Below, one piece after another: positions 8,105 to 17,401 of a stretch of 64,000 bases of DNA. The stretch covers positions 1,922,001 through 1,986,000 of the forward strand of contig NZ_AP018165.1 in the NCBI RefSeq assembly GCF_002356335.1, in the 5' to 3' direction. The DNA comes from [Mycobacterium] stephanolepidis. GTDB taxonomy: Bacteria; Actinomycetota; Actinomycetes; Mycobacteriales; Mycobacteriaceae. The notes below the pieces were generated by a model. The model was not told where the DNA came from, searched no databases, and was given only the letters and a program-made list of their open reading frames with translations. Position numbers and translations under genes: made by a program. The number at the start of each line of letters is the position of its first letter. The first letter of the stretch is position 1.

Positions 8105-9298
8105 TCAATCGTGCAGGCCAAGCAGTGCGAAGCCGATATCGCTCAGCACCATCGAGACTCCTGGTTGGTTGCGCAGTCGCTGTGTCACCACGAAGTCGTT
8201 GATCATTATTTGGCAGGCCTGCACCCTGATTCGGGCCTCGGCTATGGGCCAGTCTGGGCGTAGTTGCCGTACTATATGCACCCATTCGTCGATGTAGGCG
8301 TGTTGCGCGTGGCTGCTGCGTTTGCGGTCGTCTGTGGGTAGTTGCGCCATCTCCGACAGGAGAATTCGGACGATATGCGGGTTGTCGAAGGCGAAATCCC
8401 GATAGCTGCAGATCACCGCGCGCAGTACGTCGGCGGGCTCAGATGCGGTGGCTGCAGCTTGGTTGAAGTTCATCCATAGCCATTCGTTCCCGCGGAATAT
8501 GATGGCCGACAAGATATCTGCCTTTGCAGCGAAGTGGTTGTAGACGCTGGGCCCTGCGATTCCCACTGCCGCGCCGATGTCGTCGACACTCACTCCGGCG
8601 TACCCGCGGTCCGCGAAGAGAGCGGCAGCGGCGGCCAGGATTCCCTCGCGCCGCGAATGAGTGGCTCCCGGAGATGACGGGCTCCGGACGTCGGAAAAAT
8701 CCACCCTTGCCTGTAGAGGCACCTTGACGAGCTCGGTTATCAGTTTGGTGAAGGCTGGTTCCGGGAGCGTCAGGGTGTGGAAGGCAATACTGTTGGACAC
8801 ACTGATCGCACACGATGCCAGTATCTGGCTTTCGGCGGGGCTGAGTTCTGGCCGAAAGTCGCGAATCCTCTTGGCCACTCGGTCGCCGAATCGGCGGGTC
8901 AGTTTGCGAACCGCGTCGTAGTCGTGCGCTGTGAGGTGGCGTGACTCGCGGCGCCATAACACACCGACGTCGCGTTGCGTGACCGCTACGGTCGCCAGCG
9001 CTGCGGGCAGCGACGAGTCCGTTTTTGCCACAGTTGCTTCGACCTGTCCGATTGCTTGGGTGATGACTGCGGTCAGCAGGTCTTGTTTGCCGCGGAAGTG
9101 TCGGTATAGCGCTGATGGTCCGATGGCCACAGCTTCTGCTACGTCACCCATTGCAACGTCGTTATAGCCGCGCTCGGCAAACAAGCTCGTCGCTGCGTCG
9201 AGGATTAACTGTCGACGGTTTCGTGGGCGTGTTCCCCGCGCGGGAGTGCCGGCCGCGGACCGCCTATCGTCCACGAGGGCCTCCCCGCCGGTAGTCAA
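8105..9298 (-). CDS. Tandem double TetR/AcrR-family regulator
   Basis: 397 aa, about twice the normal TetR length, with two complete TetR N-terminal DNA-binding domains. The first (about residues 28-78) contains ILDAATSLFAERGYNDVAMG and GPSALYRHFRGKQDLL. The second (about 210-265) contains ILAAAAALFADRGYAGVSVD and GPSVYNHFAAKADILS. Each is followed by a helical ligand/dimer domain. This suggests a pseudo-dimer in one chain, possibly with two ligand pockets. It lies next to the acyl-CoA ligase operon, in the same direction, and is the likely regulator of the cluster. TTG 9298 is the longest start; GTG 9274 is an alternative. Confidence 0.88.
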   Translation of the reverse strand: MTTGGEALVDDRRSAAGTPARGTRPRNRRQLILDAATSLFAERGYNDVAMGDVAEAVAIGPSALYRHFRGKQDLLTAVITQAIGQVEATVAKTDSSLPAALATVAVTQRDVGVLWRRESRHLTAHDYDAVRKLTRRFGDRVAKRIRDFRPELSPAESQILASCAISVSNSIAFHTLTLPEPAFTKLITELVKVPLQARVDFSDVRSPSSPGATHSRREGILAAAAALFADRGYAGVSVDDIGAAVGIAGPSVYNHFAAKADILSAIIFRGNEWLWMNFNQAAATASEPADVLRAVICSYRDFAFDNPHIVRILLSEMAQLPTDDRKRSSHAQHAYIDEWVHIVRQLRPDWPIAEARIRVQACQIMINDFVVTQRLRNQPGVSMVLSDIGFALLGLHD

Positions 9299-9321
9299 GT
9301 GGTGCTGCCGTTGGTGGCTTC

Positions 9322-10842
9322 CTACTGTTGTTCCCGCAGTTCACGTTTGAGTACTTTACCCGCGCCCGACATCGGAAGTTCGGCGACAAACTCTATAGTG
9401 CGTGGCACCTTGTATCCGGCGATAGATATCCGGCAGTGCTCGCGCAGCTCATTCTGGTCGGCTTTGTGGCCTGGATGCAGCACAACGATTGCGTGTACTC
9501 GTTCCCCCCACTGTGCGTCCGGAACACCAATCACCGCGGCCATGGCGACCGAGGCGTGACTGGCCAGAGCGTTTTCCACCTCGGCGGAGTACACATTCTC
9601 GCCGCCGGTGATGACCATGTCCTTGAGGCGGTCGATAATGAACAGATATCCAGCGTCGTCCATACGTCCCATATCACCGGTGTGCATCCAGCCACCGCGA
9701 AGTACTTCGGCTGTTTCTTCGGGGCGGTTCCAGTAGCCGAGCATGACGTTGTCACCACGCGCCACCACTTCCCCGACCTCGCCGTGCGGCAGTTCGTTGT
9801 CGTCGGCATCAACCACTCGCACTTCGACGTGCGCTAGTGCTCGCCCTGCCGACCGGCGCAGCGTAGGATCGGCGTGATCTGCAGGTGCCAGGAGGGTTGC
9901 CGCGGGGGCCAACTCAGTCATGCCATAGGCCTGGCTGAAAACCGCTTTCGGCAGTGCTTTTCCGGCACGTTCCACCAGCGCGTCAGATATGGGAGAGGCG
10001 CCGTACAGGATGTGGCGCAGCGAACTAAGATCAGTTGACGCAGTCAATGGATCGTCGACCAACATCTGAATCATGGTGGGTACTAAAAGTAAGTCGGTGA
10101 CCTGGTGCTGTCGGACAGCTTCTACGACTCCGTTCGGCGTGAAGAAGGGTATCGTCACATGGGTGCTTCCGGCCAACCCGCCAGCGATCCACATGCCGAT
10201 GGCGGCGAGATGAAACATCGGCGCGGCGTGCAGGATCCGGCCGCTGTCACTGAGGAAATGACCGCTGGCCACGCTGCCCAACCCCGAGGTTAATACGTTG
10301 TTGTGGCTAAGCGCAACGCCCTTGGGGTGTCCGGTGGTGCCGCCGGTATAGAAGATGCCGAACATCGCATCCCCACCTCTGCGTGGGTCGGGGATAGGCT
10401 CCGCACTCGCGATGAGCTGTTCGTAGTCAAGCATGCCGGCTGGGCACGGGCCGTCACCGCAGAAGATGACGGTCGACAGCTCCGCACCGGCGGCGCGGAT
10501 AGCTGGCACCGCGGCGGTGAATGCGTCGTCGACCAATAACACCTTGGATTGCGAATCCTGAAGTGAATAAGCGATTTCGACCGGGCTCCACCGAATGTTG
10601 ACCGGATTGACGGCCGCCTGCGCCCACGGTACCGCGAACAGGTATTCGTGATAGCGGTCGGAATTGAGGCCAAGCATGGCAACCCGATCATCGGGTCTCA
10701 CCCCAAGAGCGGTCAACGCGCCAGCCAGGCGTGCTATGCGACCGACCGATTCGGCAACGCTGCGTTGCCGGTTGCCACACACCGTCAACGGCGCGTGGGG
10801 ACGCTGCTGTAATGCCCGCTGTAGGGACTGCGTCAAATACAT
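9322..10842 (-). CDS. Acyl-CoA synthetase (FadD-type, AMP-forming)
   Basis: 506 aa ANL-superfamily ligase that activates a carboxylic acid to its acyl-CoA through an acyl-adenylate. Motifs: the P-loop FYTGGTTGHPKGVALSH, the A5 motif SQAYGMTELAP, the A7/A8 region GWMHTGDMGRMDDAGY with IIDRLKDMVITGGENVY, and the C-terminal lysine in SGAGKVLKRELRE. All catalytic elements are intact. It is the distal gene of the leftward operon. The acid substrate is not evident; short to medium chain or a steroid/terpenoid side chain are possible. Confidence 0.92.
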   Translation of the reverse strand: MYLTQSLQRALQQRPHAPLTVCGNRQRSVAESVGRIARLAGALTALGVRPDDRVAMLGLNSDRYHEYLFAVPWAQAAVNPVNIRWSPVEIAYSLQDSQSKVLLVDDAFTAAVPAIRAAGAELSTVIFCGDGPCPAGMLDYEQLIASAEPIPDPRRGGDAMFGIFYTGGTTGHPKGVALSHNNVLTSGLGSVASGHFLSDSGRILHAAPMFHLAAIGMWIAGGLAGSTHVTIPFFTPNGVVEAVRQHQVTDLLLVPTMIQMLVDDPLTASTDLSSLRHILYGASPISDALVERAGKALPKAVFSQAYGMTELAPAATLLAPADHADPTLRRSAGRALAHVEVRVVDADDNELPHGEVGEVVARGDNVMLGYWNRPEETAEVLRGGWMHTGDMGRMDDAGYLFIIDRLKDMVITGGENVYSAEVENALASHASVAMAAVIGVPDAQWGERVHAIVVLHPGHKADQNELREHCRISIAGYKVPRTIEFVAELPMSGAGKVLKRELREQQ

Positions 10843-10858
10843 GTCTTGCTCCCAATAG

Positions 10859-12007
10859 TCACAATGATCGTGCGATCAATTCCTTCATCACTTCATTGGC
10901 GCCGGCGTATATTCGCTGCGCGCGTGAGTCGGCGAACATACGGGTGATCGGGTACTCCAGCATGTAGCCGTATCCACCGAACATCTGTAGGCAACGGTCG
11001 ACCACCTGGCATTGCATGTCGGTCACCCAGCTCTTGGCCATTGACGCGGTTGTGGCGTCCAGGTTGCCGCGCAGATGCTTGACAATGCAGTCGTCGACGA
11101 AAGTTCTTGCAACTCTGGCAATCGTCGCACAATCTGCTAGCTCGAAACGAGTGTTCTGAAGCGTAATCAGTGGTACACCGAACGCTTCCCGCGCCTTGGT
11201 ATACGCGACTGTCTCGTCGACTGCACGTTCCAGGGTCGCGAGCCCGCAAACGGCGACAATCAATCGCTCGTGGGCGAGTTGCTTGATCGCATAGCCGTAG
11301 CCACAGCCCTCCTCGCCCAGGAGATTCTCGGCAGGTACGCGGACGTTATCGAAAAACAACTCGGCAGTATCCTGTGCCTTCATGCCGAGCTTGTCGAGTA
11401 CCCGGCCGACGCGGAACCCTTCAGCGTTGGCGGTTTCGAGTACAAGTAGCGATATGCCTTTAGTGCCGGCGCTCGGGTCAGTTTTCACCACCAGCACGAT
11501 GATGTCGGCGCTAGACCCGTTAGAGATGAATGTCTTGGAACCATTGAGCAGATAGTGATCGCCATCGCGAATTGCCGTGGTGCGTATAGCTTTGAGGTCC
11601 GATCCTCCACCCGATTCGGACATCGCGATTGCGCTGACAAACTCGCCGGTTGCCATCTTGGGAAGCCAGCGGAGCTTCTGTTCGTGCGAACCGTAGGCCA
11701 GCAGGTAGTGCGCAACCAGGCCACTGTGTACCTGGTTGCCGAATCCGCTTTCCCCGCAATAGGCTTGCGCCTCCATGATGGCGAAATCATGTGCAATTGT
11801 GCCACCGCCACCTCCATACTCCTCTGGTATGCCCGCGCATAGCAGCCCAAGTTGACCTGCTGCCAACCAGAACTCGCGGTCGACGCATTTCTGCTGCTCC
11901 CAGCGCTCCCGGTGGGGCAGTGCTTCGGTCTCGAAGAACTTCGTCGCCATCGCCTTGAGGTCGATTATCTCGGTATCGGCCCATGGTGACCGGTATTCAG
12001 TAGCCAT
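10859..12007 (-). CDS. Acyl-CoA dehydrogenase (FadE-type)
   Basis: 382 aa flavoprotein that forms the alpha,beta double bond of an acyl-CoA. Seen are the FAD/substrate motif AIAMSESGGGSDLKAIRT, NGSKTFISNGSSADIIV, the QLAHERL helix, QMFGGYGYMLEYPITRMFAD and the C-terminal RIYAGANEVMKELIAR, whose Glu is in the position of the catalytic base of isovaleryl/long-chain types. ATG 12007 (MATEYRSPW) is preferred; the longer frame overlaps the upstream SDR gene with unlikely sequence. It starts 7 bp after the SDR stop and is co-transcribed. Confidence 0.92.
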   Translation of the reverse strand: MATEYRSPWADTEIIDLKAMATKFFETEALPHRERWEQQKCVDREFWLAAGQLGLLCAGIPEEYGGGGGTIAHDFAIMEAQAYCGESGFGNQVHSGLVAHYLLAYGSHEQKLRWLPKMATGEFVSAIAMSESGGGSDLKAIRTTAIRDGDHYLLNGSKTFISNGSSADIIVLVVKTDPSAGTKGISLLVLETANAEGFRVGRVLDKLGMKAQDTAELFFDNVRVPAENLLGEEGCGYGYAIKQLAHERLIVAVCGLATLERAVDETVAYTKAREAFGVPLITLQNTRFELADCATIARVARTFVDDCIVKHLRGNLDATTASMAKSWVTDMQCQVVDRCLQMFGGYGYMLEYPITRMFADSRAQRIYAGANEVMKELIARSL

Positions 12008-12014
12008 GGCGGGG

Positions 12015-12845
12015 CTAGAAGTTGAAGCCGCCGCCGCAGACCAGGGTCTGCGCGCTGACATAGTCGGACTCGGGCGTGCACAAAAGGTACACCGCGCCAG
12101 CAGCTTCGGAGGGGGTGCCACCGCGACCCAGTGGGATCATCTGCTCCATCGCGGCGAGCAGTCCTGGGTTTACCCCAACCTGGATCTGCTTGTCGGCCAC
12201 CGTGATCGTGCTGTCACCGCTGGCCGGCGCTTCGGTGAGGCGGGTCTTGATTAAGCCGAAAGCGACCGCGTTGACGGTAACGTTGTAGCGGCCCCATTCC
12301 TTGGCCAGTGTCTTGGTCAGACCTATGATGCCAGCCTTGGCCGCGGCGTAGTTGGACTGGCCGACATTACCGCCGACACCCGCCAGAGAGGAGATATTGA
12401 CCACCTTGCGGCACGGTACCGGCTCGCCTGTTGCCTGGGCTTGCTTGACCAAACCGCTGATGACGGGTTGTGCAGCACGAAGGATGCGGAACGGCGCCTT
12501 GAGGTGGACGTCGAGAATCGCGTCCCATTGTTCGTCGGTCATCTTTTGGATGACCGAATCCCAGGTATAGCCGGCGTTGTTGACGATGATGTCTAGCCCG
12601 CCGAAGGCATCGACGGCTGTCGCCACGAATCGTTCGCCGAAGCTGTCCTCGGTGACACTGCCGATGCACGGCACCGCTTCGGCGCCCACTGCTTTGATGG
12701 CGGCGATGGTCGCGGCAGCGGGTTCGGCGTCTATGTCGTTGACCACGACTCGAGCACCCTCGGCCGCGAGTTTGAGCGCAATCTCGCGACCGATGCCTCG
12801 GCCCGAGCCCGAGACAATGGCGACTTTGTTCTCCATACTTCCCAT
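12015..12845 (-). CDS. Short-chain dehydrogenase/reductase (3-hydroxyacyl-CoA dehydrogenase-like)
   Basis: 276 aa classical SDR with Rossmann motif VSGSGRGIGREIA, NNAG, the catalytic Ser (NISSLAG) and Tyr-x-x-x-Lys (SNYAAAKAG). An insertion around residues 130-145 and the C-terminal TPESDYVSAQTLVCGGGFNF are typical of SDRs in fatty acid or steroid side-chain degradation. In this operon it could oxidise a 3-hydroxyacyl-CoA formed by the MaoC hydratase. The start at 12845 (MGSMENK) has GGAG about 9 bases upstream; 12836 is also possible. Confidence 0.9.
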   Translation of the reverse strand: MGSMENKVAIVSGSGRGIGREIALKLAAEGARVVVNDIDAEPAAATIAAIKAVGAEAVPCIGSVTEDSFGERFVATAVDAFGGLDIIVNNAGYTWDSVIQKMTDEQWDAILDVHLKAPFRILRAAQPVISGLVKQAQATGEPVPCRKVVNISSLAGVGGNVGQSNYAAAKAGIIGLTKTLAKEWGRYNVTVNAVAFGLIKTRLTEAPASGDSTITVADKQIQVGVNPGLLAAMEQMIPLGRGGTPSEAAGAVYLLCTPESDYVSAQTLVCGGGFNF

Positions 12846-12864
12846 ATTTCCGAACTCCTTTCGA

Positions 12865-13278
12865 TCAGAGGGCGACAACTGCGTCGCCGATGAGGGTGGT
12901 GGTGCCATCGGCGAGGATCACGGCCAGCTCGATGGTGGCGCGCTGCTCGCCGTCGGCCGCATCACCAATGGAGGTGATGCGGCCTCTGCAGGTAGGCGCG
13001 CCGTACACGGGTGTGATGGCGGCGAACCTGACCCGGTAGGACCGAATGCGCTCTTGCGGCACCCAGCCGGTCAGTAGCCGACCCAAGTAGGCCATCGACA
13101 GCATTCCGTGCGAGAAAACATCAGGTAGACCAACAGATTTGGCAGCGTCGATGTCGACATGCATCGGGTTGTGGTCGCCGGAGGCCCCGGCGAATAGGGC
13201 CAAGGTTAGGCGCGAGATGGCTTCGACCTGAAGGGGTGGTAGCTCAGTGCCTATGGTGATGGTTTCGGTGGTGGTCAT
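12865..13278 (-). CDS. MaoC-type hot-dog (R)-hydratase subunit
   Basis: 137 aa single hot-dog domain. The hydratase-2 motif is seen as GASGDHNPMHVD followed by FSHGMLSMAYLGRLL; the Asp and His of this motif are the catalytic pair of MaoC enoyl-CoA hydratases. It overlaps the preceding MaoC-like gene by ATGA, so the two probably form a heteromeric hydratase, as in the HadAB or ChsH1/ChsH2 arrangement, in which one subunit carries the catalytic motif. The substrate is unknown. Confidence 0.88.
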   Translation of the reverse strand: MTTTETITIGTELPPLQVEAISRLTLALFAGASGDHNPMHVDIDAAKSVGLPDVFSHGMLSMAYLGRLLTGWVPQERIRSYRVRFAAITPVYGAPTCRGRITSIGDAADGEQRATIELAVILADGTTTLIGDAVVAL

Positions 13279-13733
13279 GCGGTGACTCCCGGATTCTGGA
13301 CGACGATCACCGATCGCAGATCCGCGATCGGCGTGCCATCGACTCGGGTGATGGCAGTTTCTTTGACGACGAACTCCAGCGCCCCGTTTCGCTTGCTGTA
13401 GATGTCTACGATCCGAGGCTGTGCGACGAGTTCGTCGCCCGGATAAGCGATCTGGTGATAGGTGAACGATTGCTCACCATGGAGTACAAAGCGTAGGTCG
13501 ACCCCGAGAGAGGTGAGGAAGATGAAGGGATTCGGGTTCTCCAGCTCTACCGAGAACAGGAAGGTCGGTGGCGCTGGAAGATCCCGGTGCCCTGCTGATG
13601 TGGCGGCGTCAACGTCGATGTATACCGGGTCGGTCTCGCCGATCGCCTTGGCGAAGAAGCGCAGCCGGCCACGGTCGATCGTCAATGACTGTGGAGCTAG
13701 CGTAGTGCCGATGGCACTGGTGTCGATTGCCAT
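13275..13733 (-). CDS. MaoC N-terminal-domain (FAS1-type dehydratase) non-catalytic partner
   Basis: 152 aa hot-dog protein of the MaoC_dehydrat_N type. It starts with a substrate-facing segment (RGRLRFFAKAIGETDPVYID) and contains APPTFLF and the core FVLHGEQSFTYHQIAYPGDE. The Asp/His hydratase motif of the following subunit is missing, as expected for the binding partner. Its ATG follows the thiolase stop by one base and its stop overlaps the next start, so all three are tightly coupled. Confidence 0.86.
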   Translation of the reverse strand: MAIDTSAIGTTLAPQSLTIDRGRLRFFAKAIGETDPVYIDVDAATSAGHRDLPAPPTFLFSVELENPNPFIFLTSLGVDLRFVLHGEQSFTYHQIAYPGDELVAQPRIVDIYSKRNGALEFVVKETAITRVDGTPIADLRSVIVVQNPGVTA

Positions 13734-13734
13734 G

Positions 13735-14934
13735 TCAGCTCACCTTCTCGTAGAGGGTGACCACGGCCGCACCGCCGAGGCCGATGTTGTGTTGCATTGC
13801 CACGGTCGCATTTTCGACCTGACGAGCGTCGGCCTGGCCGCGCAGCTGCCATACCAGTTCTGTGCATTGCGCCAATCCGGTCGCGCCAAGAGGGTGTCCT
13901 TTGGATAACAGTCCGCCCGAGGGGTTGGTGACGACTCGTCCGCCATAAGTGTTGTCGCCGTCGGCGATGAACTTCTCTGCGGTGCCTTCTGGGGTCAGCC
14001 CAAGAACCTCGTAGGTGATCAGTTCGTTGGCTGTGAAGCAGTCGTGCAGTTCGACAACACGGATGTCTTCTGGTGCAACACCTGATGATTCGTACACCTG
14101 ATCAGCTGCTGCCTTGGCCATGTCGTAACCGACGACCTTGAGCATATCGTCGGCGATGAATGTCGACTTGAGATCGGTCGCCATCGCCTGAGCCTTGATC
14201 GCTACTGTCGGCTTCAGCCCCTGCTTGCGGGCGAACTCGTCGCTCACCAGGACCGCGGCAGCGGCACCACAGGTCGGTGGGCAGCACTGTAAGCGGGTCA
14301 GCGGCCCGAAGACGTGTGGGGAGTTCATGACCTCGTCGAGAGTGACTGGATCACGGAACACGGCATAGGGATTGTTCTTGGCGTGCTGTCGGGCTTTGAC
14401 CGCGATACTGGCGAAGGTTTCGGGCGTGGTGCCGTATTTTTCAGCATACTGCCGGCCCGCGCCACCGAAGTACTGGGCGGCCATCGGCGCGGCTTCGTCC
14501 CAGCCCTGCGCCCGCGTGGCTACGGCGTCGAATCGCTCGAATGGGCTGGGACGATCTGTCCACTTTGTCTCCAGCGCGCCGCGTTGCATTTGTTCGAAGC
14601 CCACCGCGAGGACGCAGTCGGCAGCTCCAGACTCGATGGCTTGGCGAGCCAACCACAGGGCTGTCGACCCCGTCGAACAGTTGTTGTTGACATTCACAAT
14701 CGGGATACCGGTCTGGCCGAGGCCATAGACAGCGGCCTGCCCTGAGGTTGAGTCTCCATACACATAGCCCGCGTAGGCCTGCTGGATCATCTGGTAGTCG
14801 ACTCCCGCGTCGGCGAGAGCAGCTCGCGCGGCGGCCTCGCCCATCTGGGTATATGGCCCGGTACGACTCGGTGTTTTGAACGGAATCATCCCAACCCCGG
14901 CCACAAGTACGTTTCTAGTCAACGGTGACTCCAT
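13735..14934 (-). CDS. Thiolase-like lipid-transfer protein (SCP-x/Ltp type)
   Basis: 399 aa, thiolase fold. The nucleophile loop VNVNNNCSTGSTALWLARQA holds the reactive Cys. HDCFTANELITYEVLGL and the late block GGLLSKGHPLGATGLAQ with His are seen, as in SCP-x and Ltp/ChsE-associated aldolases, where the HDCF motif replaces the second thiolase Cys. Such proteins perform thiolysis or retro-aldol cleavage of acyl-CoAs, often in steroid side-chain degradation. It is the first gene of the leftward six-gene operon and begins 23 bp from a conserved TAAGTGAAT-N6-TAGT site. Confidence 0.9.
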   Translation of the reverse strand: MESPLTRNVLVAGVGMIPFKTPSRTGPYTQMGEAAARAALADAGVDYQMIQQAYAGYVYGDSTSGQAAVYGLGQTGIPIVNVNNNCSTGSTALWLARQAIESGAADCVLAVGFEQMQRGALETKWTDRPSPFERFDAVATRAQGWDEAAPMAAQYFGGAGRQYAEKYGTTPETFASIAVKARQHAKNNPYAVFRDPVTLDEVMNSPHVFGPLTRLQCCPPTCGAAAAVLVSDEFARKQGLKPTVAIKAQAMATDLKSTFIADDMLKVVGYDMAKAAADQVYESSGVAPEDIRVVELHDCFTANELITYEVLGLTPEGTAEKFIADGDNTYGGRVVTNPSGGLLSKGHPLGATGLAQCTELVWQLRGQADARQVENATVAMQHNIGLGGAAVVTLYEKVS

Positions 14935-14956
14935 GCCGGCAGCCGCCTCTTGAGTA

Positions 14957-14975
14957 ACTATCGATCATTCACTTA
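14957..14975 (-). promoter_or_regulatory. Conserved motif TAAGTGAAT-N6-TAGT, copy 1
   Basis: Reads TAAGTGAATgatcgaTAGT on the minus strand, ending 23 bp before the thiolase start at 14934. The same 13 fixed bases recur at 15397 and 17602. Placement suggests an operator or activator site near the promoter of the leftward operon. Confidence 0.5.
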
Positions 14976-15396
14976 ACCTAGCCTGTAGATGCGGATGATG
15001 CAAAACGGCACTCCGTGCTCTGGCCGGTGGAGGCGTGGGCCTGCGCGCAATTGTCTTGTTGGATAGGCCTTGTCGGGAGTTCAGGGAGCGACGCTTGGAG
15101 GCTGCGAGAGTGCTGCGCGGCCTGGGTCTTCGGGTTTGGCGTGGGTGCTTTGGATCGACTCTGCGGTAGGGATTTCCACTCCGGGCCATCAACGCCAGCG
15201 GCCTCCGCTCGGGGAGTCAACCTCATGCTGAGTGCCGTCGAGCAGGTTCGTGGCGTGGTCGCTGGGCATCGTTTGGCGATTTCCGCGGTACCGGGCTAGG
15301 TCCGACTAGCCCTTCCGTCGTTGGTGAAATGTGAAGCGCAGAGTCTCGTCCGGACGAGATAGGTTATATCCCTTGAGGGTAGAGCTTGCCGGACAG

Positions 15397-15415
15397 TAAG
15401 TGAATCCGCTATAGT
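15397..15415 (+). promoter_or_regulatory. Conserved motif TAAGTGAAT-N6-TAGT, copy 2
   Basis: Reads TAAGTGAATccgctaTAGT on the plus strand, 227 bp upstream of the ferredoxin start. The sequences around the motif differ from copies 1 and 3, so the shared bases are not simply due to a recent duplication. Confidence 0.5.
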
Positions 15416-15642
15416 CAGCGTCTGCGTCGCCTATTCGGGGAAGACATCCGCTCGTTTGGTGGAGTCGCCCGGGCCGGCAGGCAAGTCGAGTGTCAATATT
15501 TGCCAGTGGGTACGCATGATTGAGATATCGGAGCGAGAGTCTCGTCCTCGTGCGCCGTCTCTGCGATGATGTCTGTCACTCGTTGTCGGTTAGTGTTGTA
15601 CGCGCCCGCATGGCGGGCGCTCTACCCTTGGAGTAACAAATA

Positions 15643-15855
15643 GTGAAGCAGCCTGTTGGCCACAATTTGATCGTCGATGGCGAGCTGTGCGAGGGATTTG
15701 GAGTTTGCTATAGCTTAGCTCCAGAATTCTTCGCTGAAGGCCCGGACGGTCGCGCGGTTGTACGTGACGACGCAGACTTCCCCGGTGGGGGACGTCTCGA
15801 CGAGATTTTCGATCAGTGTCCACGGGCCGCGCTGCGCCGCAGTGATGCTCAGTAG
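15643..15855 (+). CDS. Small [3Fe-4S]-type ferredoxin for a P450
   Basis: 70 aa. Cysteines occur as LCEGFGVC (C-x5-C, with Gly/Phe where a 4Fe-4S ferredoxin would have a second Cys) and a distal CPRAAL. This three-Cys pattern is typical of the 3Fe-4S ferredoxins that feed electrons to mycobacterial P450s. It starts at GTG 15643 after a GGAG-like site. The FprA-type reductase gene follows at 16046 and the P450 lies at 22 kb, which completes a redox chain. Confidence 0.88.
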   Translation: MKQPVGHNLIVDGELCEGFGVCYSLAPEFFAEGPDGRAVVRDDADFPGGGRLDEIFDQCPRAALRRSDAQ

Positions 15856-16045
15856 GGTCACAGGCGCGGACCGGCCTGGGTCACTTAGTGCGAATAGTCC
15901 CTCTTTCCGGGGTCGCGTTCGTTTTAGCCACTTTGATGATCGGTCTGAGCTAGTTGCTTCGAACCGCGTGAGCAGACAACGGGATTCCGGAGCGAACGAC
16001 CCGCAGTGTCCAGGAAATGGGGATACGGACCAGAGAAGGAACGTA

Positions 16046-17401
16046 ATGAACTCAGTCGATCGGGCACTTCGAGTGGCGATTATCGGTGCTGGTCCCGCTG
16101 GGATTTATGCTGCTGACGCTTTGACAAAGTCCGGTATCAAGGTTTCTGTCGACCTATTTGAACGGATACCTGCGCCATTCGGTCTAATTCGCTACGGAGT
16201 AGCTCCTGACCACCCGCGTATCAAAGGCATTGTCACCGCTCTGCACAGAGTTATGGACAGCGAGCATATTCGATTGTTCGGCAACGTCGAGTACGGCACC
16301 GACATCCGACTTGATGACCTGCGCCGTTTTTTCGATGCGGTGGTTTTCTCGACCGGAGCGAACGCCGACCGCACCTTGGCGATCCCAGGCTGCGAACTGA
16401 AAGGTAGCTACGGAGCAGCGGACTTTGTATCGTGGTACAACGGCCATCCCGATGCACCTCGCCACTGGCCACTGGATGCCGAGAAGGTCGCCGTGCTCGG
16501 GGTCGGAAATGTCGCGCTTGACGTTGCTCGGATTCTTGCCAAATCAGCAGATGAACTGTTACACACAGAAATTCCGGCCAGTGTCTACTCAGGCCTCAAA
16601 GCCAATAAGGCTAAGGAAATTCACGTGTTCGGTCGTCGCGGACCGGCGCAGGCCAGGTTCACACCGTTGGAACTAAGCGAGCTCGACGCATCACCAAGCA
16701 TTGAGGTCATCGTCGACCCGTTGGACACAGTCTATGACGAAGCCTCTTGCTCAGCCCGGAATGCGTCCAAAGTTGTTGATATGATCGCCAGTACAATCGA
16801 TAGGTGGGCGTGCCGTGACAGAGGAACACGTCCACATAGGTTGTTTCTTCATTTTCTGGAGTCGCCTGTCGAGATAGTCGGGGCCGGCGGCAAGGTGGTT
16901 GGATTGCGAACCGAGCGCACTGAGCTCGATGGCACTGGAAATGCCTATGGCACAGGTTCTTTTACGCAGTGGGAAGTTGACGCGGTGTATCGCGCCGTAG
17001 GTTATCGGCCCCGGATCGTTTCGGAAATGCCATGTGACCAGTGCTCGGGTATTGTGCCGAACATTGCCGGACGCGTGCGGGAGGCGTCCGGCACGACTAT
17101 TCCCGCAACCTATGTGGCCGGCTGGGCAAAACGTGGGCCGGTCGGTCTCATTGGCCATACCAAAGGAGACGCCAGCGAGACGATCGCATGCCTGATTGCC
17201 GACAGTGAAGATTTTGTTGGCGCTGACGAGCCCGGCGAGGATTCAGTGACTGAGTTCCTTGATAGCAGGGGGATTCGGTCTACTTCATGGGAAGGGTGGC
17301 ATCGACTCGATGCCCATGAACGCTCGCTCGGCGCATCCGAAGGACGTGACCGAATCAAGGTAGTCGATCGGGAAGACATGCTGCGCGCAAGCCTCGGGTG
17401 A
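16046..17401 (+). CDS. FprA-type ferredoxin-NADP(+) reductase
   Basis: 451 aa, close to the 456 aa of mycobacterial FprA (adrenodoxin reductase family). The FAD site is VAIIGAGPAGIYAADAL, followed by ERIPAPFGLIRYGVAPDHP. The NADP site is VAVLGVGNVALDVARIL with the FGRRGPAQARFT loop. The C-terminal FAD-contact block is VAGWAKRGPVGLIGHTKGDA. It moves electrons from NADPH to a ferredoxin, presumably the one encoded just upstream. The ATG at 16046 has AGAAGGA 8 bases upstream. The open frame extends further up to 15758 but overlaps the ferredoxin gene. Confidence 0.93.
   Translation: MNSVDRALRVAIIGAGPAGIYAADALTKSGIKVSVDLFERIPAPFGLIRYGVAPDHPRIKGIVTALHRVMDSEHIRLFGNVEYGTDIRLDDLRRFFDAVVFSTGANADRTLAIPGCELKGSYGAADFVSWYNGHPDAPRHWPLDAEKVAVLGVGNVALDVARILAKSADELLHTEIPASVYSGLKANKAKEIHVFGRRGPAQARFTPLELSELDASPSIEVIVDPLDTVYDEASCSARNASKVVDMIASTIDRWACRDRGTRPHRLFLHFLESPVEIVGAGGKVVGLRTERTELDGTGNAYGTGSFTQWEVDAVYRAVGYRPRIVSEMPCDQCSGIVPNIAGRVREASGTTIPATYVAGWAKRGPVGLIGHTKGDASETIACLIADSEDFVGADEPGEDSVTEFLDSRGIRSTSWEGWHRLDAHERSLGASEGRDRIKVVDREDMLRASLG

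Larger units (their letters stand above)
14935..15642. other. Divergent intergenic region of the catabolic cluster
   Basis: About 700 bp between the leftward thiolase operon and the rightward ferredoxin gene. Reading frames here lack recognisable domains. It holds two copies of the TAAGTGAAT-N6-TAGT motif (14957-14975, minus; 15397-15415, plus). The right half is relatively AT-rich and is the likely promoter area for both directions. Confidence 0.6.
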
